Shown: one piece after another, positions 1 through 5,543 of the stretch | Position numbering within the stretch: the stretch's first letter is position 1 | How the letters are laid out: the number at the start of each line of letters is the position of its first letter | DNA from: Candidatus Omnitrophota bacterium | Lineage (GTDB): Bacteria > Ratteibacteria > UBA8468 > B48-G9 > JAFGKM01 | Direction: 5' to 3' | DNA length: 8,636 nucleotides | NCBI GenBank assembly: GCA_022704985.1 | Contig: JAKJFI010000031.1 | Coordinates: forward strand, 1 to 8,636 | Program-made: the position numbers and the translations under genes | The notes under the pieces: model-generated | The model's input: only the letters and a program-made list of their open reading frames with translations | Told to the model about the DNA's origin: nothing | Databases searched by the model: none

Positions 1-1092
1 CCGCCGTTTCCCACGGAAAGAACCGCATTTATCGGAGGCAACGCCGCAACGAACGCATCCGGAGAATACAGTTGCAGGTTCGGACCCACGAGAAGATACG
101 TGAGGAGAATAAGGATGCTTCTGACCACGGGTGACGTGTTGGACGTGGCAAGAGGAAGCGTTCTTGAGAAACGTGGTATTCTCGATTACGGAAGCATAAA
201 GGCGCAGATTCCCTCTTACCGCACCCCGCGCATAAAATGTTCGGCAGGTTATTTTTCGCAGGAAGGTATGGATGGCATAGACCTGCTGATAGGTTCCGAG
301 GGCACTCTCGGCGTGATAACCGAGGTTGACGTTTCTCTCGTGGAGGCGCTTCCTACACGGATGATAATAATTCTTTTCTTCAATGATTCTGAGGGGATTC
401 CGGAGACTGTGAAGGAAATAAAGAAAGATTTCGGGGAAAGGCTTTACAGCCTGGAATTTTTCGACAGTGGAAGTCTGGAGTTTTTGAAAAAAGATTTTTC
501 CGGGATTCCCGATGGGACATGCGCCGTGTACGCGGAGACGGACGCCTATGAAGAAACGATGGAAAAATGGGCGGAAATTTCCGATGAAAAGAAAGCCGTT
601 GACACGTGGCTGGGAGAAGACAGGAAAAATTATGACCGGCTGATTGATTTCAGACACCGCCTGCCTGAGAACATAAACGCGTATTTCAAGAAGATAGGGC
701 TGACAAAGGTTGCGATGGACATAGCTGTTCCGGAGGACAAGTTTCCGGAGATGTATGCTTTCTACCGGGGGATAATGAGAAGCGAGAAGCTTCATACGAT
801 AATATTCGGGCACATAGGTGAAAACCACCTGCATTTCAACATTTTCCCGCAAGGCGACTCGGAAAAGGCGAGAGCGATGCAGATTTATGAGATGTGTGTG
901 AAGAAGGCGTTGTCTTTCGGCGGTACTGTTGCCGCGGAGCACGGCATCGGAAAGATAAAGCGTAAGTGGCTGGAGGTAATGTACGGTGAGGAAGGGTTGA
1001 GGGAGATGGCGCGCGTGAAGAAGTCCTTTGACCCGTATGGCATTCTCGGTCCCGACAACATATTTCCCAAAGAACTGTTGAAGGAATACTGA
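1..1092 (+). CDS. FAD-linked oxidase, GlcD/D-lactate dehydrogenase family (5'-truncated by window edge)
   Basis: Probable flavoprotein that oxidises a 2-hydroxy acid such as glycolate or D-lactate. The frame is open from base 1, so the gene begins outside the window; 363 codons remain of a family usually near 450-470 residues. Visible residues 5-18 (PTERTAFIGGNAAT) and the following NASG match the FAD-binding PCMH-type domain, and LLIGSEGTLGVITEV (codons ~93-107) closes that domain. The C-terminal FAD-oxidase domain carries GHIGENHLHFN, with His271, His276 and His278 of the fragment in the place of the family's metal/substrate ligands, then AAEHGIGKIK (Glu313, His314) and the closing LGPDNIF. 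The family usually has Asp where Glu274 stands. A GTG at 100 could be read as a start, but the conserved FAD-domain sequence upstream rules it out. The exact substrate cannot be told from sequence. No terminator is obvious downstream. Confidence 0.9.
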   Translation, partial: PPFPTERTAFIGGNAATNASGEYSCRFGPTRRYVRRIRMLLTTGDVLDVARGSVLEKRGILDYGSIKAQIPSYRTPRIKCSAGYFSQEGMDGIDLLIGSEGTLGVITEVDVSLVEALPTRMIIILFFNDSEGIPETVKEIKKDFGERLYSLEFFDSGSLEFLKKDFSGIPDGTCAVYAETDAYEETMEKWAEISDEKKAVDTWLGEDRKNYDRLIDFRHRLPENINAYFKKIGLTKVAMDIAVPEDKFPEMYAFYRGIMRSEKLHTIIFGHIGENHLHFNIFPQGDSEKARAMQIYEMCVKKALSFGGTVAAEHGIGKIKRKWLEVMYGEEGLREMARVKKSFDPYGILGPDNIFPKELLKEY

Positions 1093-1106
1093 AAGGAAAG
1101 GTTTAG

Positions 1107-1196
1107 ATGATAGGAAGCAGGCTGAGCCTTGAGCTTCAGCACAGACAAGAACTGCGGCGAAATCGGGCTTTCGGAGAACCCGCCCTCCTCTTCTGA
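1107..1196 (+). CDS. Doubtful 29-codon ORF with a Shine-Dalgarno; possible gene remnant
   Basis: A short ORF starts at ATG 1107, just downstream of a purine-rich AAAGGAAAGG stretch (about 1093-1102) that could serve as a ribosome binding site. It encodes MIGSRLSLELQHRQELRRNR followed by nine residues. The first part has the leucine/glutamine-rich pattern seen at the extreme N-terminus of sigma-54 (RpoN) proteins, but the conserved continuation (a TPQL-like segment) is absent in this frame and in the other + frames checked. It could be a spurious ORF, a tiny peptide gene, or the 5' stump of a gene lost by rearrangement. The resemblance rests on about a dozen residues and is weak. Confidence 0.15.
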   Translation: MIGSRLSLELQHRQELRRNRAFGEPALLF

Positions 1197-1202
1197 GGGT
1201 TT
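1183..1202 (+). terminator. Weak stem-loop, possible terminator
   Basis: CCCTC (1183-1187) can pair with GAGGG (1195-1199) across a 7-base loop, followed by three T. It lies about 90 bp past the oxidase stop codon. The stem is short and the T-run minimal, so termination here is only a possibility. Confidence 0.2.
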
Positions 1203-1327
1203 AGACAGCTCCGAGCTAATGTTGTCGCCTGAATGCTTGCGCTTTTCACCTTGTCTTGTTGCCGCGCTTTCCGCACTCGCGCCTCAATCCTTTCTTTTCC
1301 GCTTTTGGGAATTATAAAAGGAGGAAC

Positions 1328-1975
1328 ATGGATTTCATGATAAAGAAGGGACAGAAGATGGTTTGCATAGGGGACAGCATAACCGACTGCGGCAGGAGGG
1401 GGGAGCAGGCGCCCTTCGGAATCGGCTACGTCAAGTTTTTCAGGGACATGGTAATTGCCGGCTATCCGGAAAGGAATATAGAGATTATCAATAAGGGGAT
1501 AGGAGGCAATACGATAATCGATATTCAGCAGAGGTGGAAGGACGATGTGATTTACCACAAGCCGGACTGGCTGAGTATTCTGGTAGGTATAAACGATGAG
1601 CACAGGGTGCTTAGAAAGGTTCCCGACTGGACTGATTTAGTCCCTGAGAAATTCAAGAAACATTACGACGAGATACTCAAGGAAACCAAGGAAAAACTTT
1701 CCTGCAGGATAATCCTGCTGGAGCCTTTCTACATCAGCGTTGACAGGAGTGGCAGTTGGCGCGGATTTGTCAGGAAAGAACTGTTGCCCTATAGAAATAT
1801 CGTGGCCGATTTGAGCAAAAAGTACAAAACATTTCTGATAAAAACGCAGGATATTTTCGACAGACAGCTCAGGTATAGGGAAAGCGAGACGTTCTGCGGG
1901 GAACCTGTGCATCCGAACCAGACGGGACATGTCTTGATTGCGAATGCGCTGTTTAATCTTCTGAGCGGTAAATGA
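1328..1975 (+). CDS. SGNH/GDSL-family hydrolase (esterase-like)
   Basis: Probable small serine hydrolase of the SGNH superfamily, of the type that de-esterifies acylated or acetylated substrates; the substrate is unknown. It has 215 residues, normal for a single-domain member. Block I is VCIGDSITDCGR with nucleophile Ser17; the block II Gly is in KGIGGNT (Gly59/Gly60); block III is VGIND with Asn89; block V is EPVHPNQTGH with His195. The catalytic-dyad acid that usually stands three residues before this His is Asp, but here it is Glu192. No signal peptide is visible, so a cytoplasmic location is likely. ATG 1328 was chosen because AAGGAGG lies at 1318-1324, although the 3-base gap is short; ATG 1337 (Met4) is the alternative. 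The upstream in-frame start at 1256 adds residues unlike the family. The stop overlaps the next start as ATGA, implying translational coupling. Confidence 0.88.
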   Translation: MDFMIKKGQKMVCIGDSITDCGRRGEQAPFGIGYVKFFRDMVIAGYPERNIEIINKGIGGNTIIDIQQRWKDDVIYHKPDWLSILVGINDEHRVLRKVPDWTDLVPEKFKKHYDEILKETKEKLSCRIILLEPFYISVDRSGSWRGFVRKELLPYRNIVADLSKKYKTFLIKTQDIFDRQLRYRESETFCGEPVHPNQTGHVLIANALFNLLSGK

Positions 1976-2775
1976 AAGGTATAATAGATTTCCATACGCA
2001 TGCTTTTCCCGATAAACTGGCGGGAAAGGCGATAGGACACCTTGAGAAAGAGGGAGGAATCGCCGCCCGACTTGATGGCAGGCTTGCTTCTCTCCTTGCT
2101 TCGATGGACAGATGCGGGATAGAGAAAAGCGTCGTCTGCTCGATAGCGACAAAGCCCCCGCAGTTTGACTCCATACTGAAATGGTCGGAGCTCGTGCGGT
2201 CGGACAGAATTATCCCGCTTCCTTCGGTTCATCCGGACGACCCCGAAATTATTGAGCGGATAGGCTTGATAAAGAAAAAGGGGTTCAAGGGAATAAAGAT
2301 GCATCCGTATTACCAGGACTTTTGCCTTGATGAAGAACGACTTTTGCCGGTTTACGAAAAGGTCAGCAGGGAAAACCTGATGCTTGTTTTGCATACCGGG
2401 TTCGACTTTGCATTTGAGAGGATACGAAAAGCCGATCCGGAAAAGATTGTGAGGATAAAAGAGATGTTTCCGTTTCTAAAACTCGTTGCCACGCATCTCG
2501 GAGCGTGGGAGGACTGGGATGAAGTGGAGAAACTGTTGGTCGGCAGGAACATATGCATGGAGATTTCTTTTTCGCTGGATTTTCTCGACAGGGAGCGTGT
2601 GAAAAGAATTATCGAGAAGCATCCGTCCGGCTGTATATTTTTCGGTACAGATTCTCCCTGGACCGGTCAGGCGGAAACGCTTAACCTGCTGAAATCTCTT
2701 TCGCTCGAGCCGGAACTTGAGAGCCGTATCTTGAGGGACAACGCGCTCTCTTTCCTTTCCTCTTTGCAGAGTTGA
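1972..2775 (+). CDS. Metal-dependent amidohydrolase (Amidohydro_2-like TIM barrel)
   Basis: Predicted metal-dependent hydrolase or decarboxylase of the amidohydrolase superfamily, 267 residues, cytoplasmic. Visible signature elements in order are: the strand-1 metal motif IDFHTHAF with His8 and His10; KGIKMHP (residues 106-112) on the strand that in relatives supplies a lysine/histidine near the metal; LHTGFDF with His141; ATHLGAW with His175; and FFGTDSPW with Asp227, the strand-8 catalytic Asp. This set of H-x-H, two later His and a late Asp fits PF04909-type proteins. The substrate cannot be deduced. The start ATG overlaps the stop of the SGNH hydrolase by four bases, so the two are probably co-translated and may act on the same class of compound. 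The TGA stop lies inside the -35 box of the parA promoter. Confidence 0.85.
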   Translation: MKGIIDFHTHAFPDKLAGKAIGHLEKEGGIAARLDGRLASLLASMDRCGIEKSVVCSIATKPPQFDSILKWSELVRSDRIIPLPSVHPDDPEIIERIGLIKKKGFKGIKMHPYYQDFCLDEERLLPVYEKVSRENLMLVLHTGFDFAFERIRKADPEKIVRIKEMFPFLKLVATHLGAWEDWDEVEKLLVGRNICMEISFSLDFLDRERVKRIIEKHPSGCIFFGTDSPWTGQAETLNLLKSLSLEPELESRILRDNALSFLSSLQS

Positions 2776-2800
2776 TGGAACTGTCTGTGTAGGTTATACT
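2772..2800 (+). promoter_or_regulatory. Sigma70-like promoter of parA, predicted leaderless
   Basis: TTGATG (2772-2777, 4/6 to consensus) and TATACT (2795-2800, 5/6) are separated by exactly 17 bp. Transcription would start at about 2806-2808, at the parA ATG (2808). There is no Shine-Dalgarno in the 15 bases between the in-frame TAG (2790-2792) and the ATG. The -35 box contains the TGA stop codon (2773-2775) of the amidohydrolase gene. Confidence 0.65.
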
Positions 2801-2807
2801 AAGCGCT

Positions 2808-3578
2808 ATGAAAATCATATCTTTTTCAAACCAGAAGGGCGGCACCGGAAAAACCACCGCCTGCGTGAATACCGCGGCGGCGCTGGTTAGAACGGGCGAA
2901 AGGGTTCTGCTCATCGACCTTGATCCGCAGGGCAACGGTACCGTGAGCGTCGGGATACGGCTCAGACCAGAAGACTTTACGGTCGCAGATTTATTGCTTG
3001 CGGAAACGCGGATTGAAGACGTTATTCTGGACAGCTACCTTGCGGACCTCTCAGTAATACCTTCCAATACGGCGCTTGCGCACGCCGAGGTTGAGCTCGT
3101 TTCGAAGAACAAAAACCAGTTTTTTCTGAAGAGGGCGTTGGAGAAGAACGCTGACGTGCTGAATTCATTCGATTTTATACTTATTGATTGTCCGCCTTCG
3201 CTATCTCTGCTCACGGTTAACGGATTGTGTGCCTCCGGTTACGTCGTGGTGCCGGTGTTATGCGATTATCTTTCTCTGGAAGGACTTTCCCACATGGTTG
3301 AGACCGTTGAAGAGATTAAGAAAAAACTCAATCCGTCGCTTGAAATCCTGGGCATCCTCCCCAACATGATTGACAGAAGATTGAGAATAACGGAAGAGAG
3401 CCTTGCCCTGATGAGGAACGAATTCGGCGGTAGGGTCTTCAAGAACGGAATCAACGTGTGCAGCCGCCTCAGGGAATCGCCGTCATTTGGAAAGACGATA
3501 TTCGACTATGCGGGGAGCGCTTCCGCTTCTGAGGATTTCCTGGCGCTTGCAAGGGAGATTAAAAGACGGATAAAATAA
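2808..3578 (+). CDS. parA: ParA/Soj-family ATPase
   Basis: A 256-residue Walker-type partition ATPase of the MinD/ParA superfamily. It carries the deviant Walker A motif QKGGTGKTT with signature Lys10 and catalytic-site Lys15, the Walker A' segment LLIDLDPQGN with Asp37/Asp39, and Walker B FILIDCPPS with Asp127. The C-terminal part, RESPSFGKTIFDY then ASEDFLALAREI, is typical of chromosomal Soj-type proteins. There is no N-terminal helix-turn-helix or receiver domain, so it is the short form. ParA proteins bind DNA as ATP dimers and move plasmids, chromosome origins or protein machines. The start is fixed by an in-frame TAG 15 bases upstream and by the usual ten-residue distance from Met1 to the signature Lys. 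The next gene starts 13 bases after the stop, and its Shine-Dalgarno overlaps the parA stop. Cargo is unknown: it could be DNA or the adjacent pilus machinery. Confidence 0.93.
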   Translation: MKIISFSNQKGGTGKTTACVNTAAALVRTGERVLLIDLDPQGNGTVSVGIRLRPEDFTVADLLLAETRIEDVILDSYLADLSVIPSNTALAHAEVELVSKNKNQFFLKRALEKNADVLNSFDFILIDCPPSLSLLTVNGLCASGYVVVPVLCDYLSLEGLSHMVETVEEIKKKLNPSLEILGILPNMIDRRLRITEESLALMRNEFGGRVFKNGINVCSRLRESPSFGKTIFDYAGSASASEDFLALAREIKRRIK

Positions 3579-3583
3579 GGAGG
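3577..3583 (+). promoter_or_regulatory. Strong Shine-Dalgarno deciding the start of the small RHH gene
   Basis: AAGGAGG overlaps the parA TAA stop and lies 8 bases before ATG 3592. An in-frame TTG at 3586 would be only 2 bases away, so the ATG is preferred. The overlap suggests coupled translation of parA and its partner. Confidence 0.7.
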
Positions 3584-3591
3584 ATTTGCAA

Positions 3592-3801
3592 ATGAAAAGA
3601 CTGGGTCCCCAGGCGAGAAAGCTTTTTGAGTATTCTTCGGACAAAAAAACCGCGGAAAAAGCGGAAACCGCAAAAGGCAAGAAATATACGTTCATTCTGC
3701 CCGTTGACTTGATGAAAAAGGTTAAACACAGCGCTGTGGAGCAGGATAAAACGATTTCTCGGTGGCTGGCGGAAGCCATCAAAAAGCACCTGCCGGATTG
3801 A
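3592..3801 (+). CDS. Small basic protein, probable ribbon-helix-helix partner of ParA
   Basis: A 69-residue lysine-rich protein. Residues 1-30 are polar and probably flexible. Residues 31-38 (KYTFILPV) look like the single beta strand of a ribbon-helix-helix domain, followed by helix A (about 39-50) and helix B (about 54-67, TISRWLAEAIKKHL). This is the fold of CopG/MetJ-type regulators and of ParG/omega-type centromere binders, which use a disordered N-terminal tail to stimulate their ParA partner. It is co-transcribed with parA with a 13-base gap, which supports a partner role. I do not recognise a named family. It could instead be a plain transcriptional repressor of this operon or of the pilus genes. 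Its TGA stop lies inside the -35 box of the next promoter. Confidence 0.65.
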   Translation: MKRLGPQARKLFEYSSDKKTAEKAETAKGKKYTFILPVDLMKKVKHSAVEQDKTISRWLAEAIKKHLPD

Positions 3802-3826
3802 CTTTTCAGGCATTTTGTGGTAAACT
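3798..3826 (+). promoter_or_regulatory. Sigma70-like promoter of the pilus ATPase operon, predicted leaderless
   Basis: TTGACT (3798-3803, 5/6) and TAAACT (3821-3826, 4/6), with an extended TGG just before the -10, are separated by exactly 17 bp. The ATG follows the -10 by 6 bases, so the transcript would begin at or beside the start codon. The TAA of the -10 box is an in-frame stop for pilB, so no upstream start is possible, and no Shine-Dalgarno lies between. The -35 box contains the TGA stop (3799-3801) of the RHH gene. Confidence 0.6.
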
Positions 3827-3832
3827 GACGAA

Positions 3833-5542
3833 ATGCCGACCAAAAAGGAAGTAATAAACATAATTTCCAATATCGGTTTATGGAGTAAAAAATCGATAGA
3901 AGGCGCGCTTGAGGAACAGGAAAACACCAACAATCCCTTAAAAGAGATTTTTCAGAACAGGGGAATGCTTCCTTTTGGAGAGGTCTCTCCATCCTTTTAT
4001 TTTCAGATGGGGATAGTGCAGAGAGAACTGCCCGCCAGAGAAGTGCCTGCCGAACTGCTTGCATTAATACCTCCAAAAACAGCAAAATCTCACAGGGTTA
4101 TTCCATGGGAAAAGAAAGAAGACGGCAGGATGGTTCTTGTCTCAGATGACCCGATAAATATCCTTGCGTCCGACTATTTCAAGAAGATTATAGGCGATGA
4201 GACGATAAATGATGTTGAGGTTACGATAACCCTTCCGGAAGAGATTGACCAGTTGCTTTCAAAATACTATACGCAGGAATCGATGGAAGACCTTTCGCAG
4301 ATGCTCCAGGAGGCGAGCAGCGCCACCATAGACCTTGATGCGCCCGCGGCGGCGGTTGATGAAGATGACGACGAGTCTCTTGCGCTCCAGGCGCCTGTGG
4401 TAAAAATATGCAACCTGGTTTTTGTAGAAGCGTTAAGGCGCAGAGCGAGCGATATCCACTTTGAGCCGCTTGAAAAGAAGTTCAGAGTCAGGTTCCGCGT
4501 AGACGGCGTTCTCTATGAGGTTGTCGCTCCGCCCAAGAGAATAGAGAAAGCTGTTATAGCCAGGATTAAACTCATAGCAAAGATGGACCTTGCTGAAAAA
4601 CGTCTTCCGCAGGACGGAAGAATAATGCTTGAAATAGGCGGCAAGCCTATCGACTTCCGCGTCTCTTCCCTGCCTGGGATATACGGTGAAAGCGTCGTTC
4701 TCAGAATACTTGATAAAACCGCCATGCTCAAGGGACTTGAAGAACTGGGATTTTTGGAGGATGACCTTGCAAAGTGGCAGGGACTGTTGAGATTTGCGGG
4801 CGGTCTCGTGCTGGTTACGGGGCCTACCGGTTCGGGGAAGACCACAACGCTCTATGCGGCTCTTCAGACCCTGAATACCATAGACAGGAAACTGATGACC
4901 GTTGAAGAGCCTGTCGAATACCAGATACCCGGCATAAACCAGACGCCCGTAAACGCAGAAATAGGGCTGACTTTTGCCGCTATACTGAGATCTTTTCTCC
5001 GCCAGTCGCCGGACGTCATACTCGTCGGTGAAATCAGGGATTTTGAGACCGCAGACATCGCGTTGAGGGCCGCGCTTACCGGACACCTTGTTTTCAGCAC
5101 CCTCCATACCAACGACGCTCCCGGAGCTATCACCCGTCTCATTGATATGGGCGCGCCTCCCTTTCTCATAGCGTCTTCGGTGCAGGGCGTCATGGCCCAG
5201 CGTCTCGTGAGGATGCTGTGTTCGTACTGCAAGGAAAAAATAGAACCGGACGAAGAGATGAGGAAGAAATTGAAGGTGAAGGAAGGCGAAGAGCTCAACG
5301 TGTGCAGACCGAAGGGCTGCAATGAATGTAACTTCACAGGATTCAGGGGACGCCGCGGTATCTTTGAAATCTTCGAGATGAACAACGAATTAAGGGAACT
5401 GTCTCTGAAGCGGGCAAGCGCAAGCGAGTTGAGGGAAGCGGCAAAAAAAGCCGGGATGAAACTTATGGTGGAAGACGGATATGCAAAAGTCAAGAGAGGC
5501 TTAACGACTCTTGATGAAGTTTACGCGGTGACGGGAGAATGA
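3833..5542 (+). CDS. pilB: PilB/GspE-family assembly ATPase, copy 1 (degenerate MshEN domain)
   Basis: A cytoplasmic hexameric ATPase that powers pilin extension or pseudopilin assembly; 569 residues, normal length. Residues 1-145 align with an MshEN-type domain but lack its key glycines (Ile8 and Lys37 stand there). An acidic, alanine-rich linker follows (about 165-182). The catalytic part shows RASDIHFEP (204-212), Walker A GPTGSGKT (330-337, Lys336), the Asp-box region TVEEPVEY (356-363), Walker B DVILVGEIRD (394-403, Glu400) and the His box TGHLVFSTLHTND (His418, His425). A zinc motif is formed by C463-x2-C466 and C496-x2-C499, with an extra Cys491. The start is fixed by an in-frame TAA at 3821 and by Met1 aligning with Met1 of the second PilB. 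pilT begins one base after the stop. Whether it serves a type IV pilus or type II secretion is not certain; the adjacent pilT favours a pilus. Confidence 0.93.
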   Translation: MPTKKEVINIISNIGLWSKKSIEGALEEQENTNNPLKEIFQNRGMLPFGEVSPSFYFQMGIVQRELPAREVPAELLALIPPKTAKSHRVIPWEKKEDGRMVLVSDDPINILASDYFKKIIGDETINDVEVTITLPEEIDQLLSKYYTQESMEDLSQMLQEASSATIDLDAPAAAVDEDDDESLALQAPVVKICNLVFVEALRRRASDIHFEPLEKKFRVRFRVDGVLYEVVAPPKRIEKAVIARIKLIAKMDLAEKRLPQDGRIMLEIGGKPIDFRVSSLPGIYGESVVLRILDKTAMLKGLEELGFLEDDLAKWQGLLRFAGGLVLVTGPTGSGKTTTLYAALQTLNTIDRKLMTVEEPVEYQIPGINQTPVNAEIGLTFAAILRSFLRQSPDVILVGEIRDFETADIALRAALTGHLVFSTLHTNDAPGAITRLIDMGAPPFLIASSVQGVMAQRLVRMLCSYCKEKIEPDEEMRKKLKVKEGEELNVCRPKGCNECNFTGFRGRRGIFEIFEMNNELRELSLKRASASELREAAKKAGMKLMVEDGYAKVKRGLTTLDEVYAVTGE

Positions 5543-5543
5543 T

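Larger units (their letters stand above)
1093..1327. other. Intergenic gap with small hairpins and no convincing gene
   Basis: This 235-bp stretch separates the oxidase from the SGNH hydrolase. It holds a doubtful 29-codon ORF (1107-1196, listed separately). It also holds an imperfect hairpin at about 1121-1140 (GCTGAGC pairing with GCT-T-CAGC around a 5-base loop) and a 5-bp hairpin CCCTC/GAGGG at 1183-1199 followed by only three T. A perfect AGCTC-C-GAGCT palindrome lies near 1208-1218. None has the long stem plus T-run of a strong intrinsic terminator. The longer open frames here (1129-1317 on + and part of 1136-1603 on -) are compositionally odd and match no family that I recognise. No tRNA-like fold was seen. 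Confidence 0.5.

Noticed and set aside
100..102. GTG at 100 as the start of the FAD oxidase
   Set aside because: The frame is open to base 1 and the upstream residues (PTERTAFIGGNAAT, NASG) are conserved FAD-domain sequence, so the gene simply starts outside the window.
1129..1317. 62-codon open frame on the + strand in the oxidase-SGNH gap
   Set aside because: Unconvincing composition, rich in Ser, Pro and Leu, no ribosome binding site and no family resemblance.
1313..1318. TATAAA as a -10 box for the SGNH gene
   Set aside because: No acceptable -35 hexamer at 16-18 bp upstream, and the A-rich run is part of the ribosome binding region.
1136..1603. 155-codon open frame on the - strand
   Set aside because: Overlaps the SGNH hydrolase antisense; residues are those expected from a reverse-frame shadow, with no motif.
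3586..3588. TTG at 3586 as the start of the small RHH gene
   Set aside because: Only 2 bases after the Shine-Dalgarno; ATG 3592 has normal spacing.
4433..5493. Long antisense frames inside the first pilB
   Set aside because: They mirror a strongly conserved ATPase gene and carry no motif or start signal of their own.
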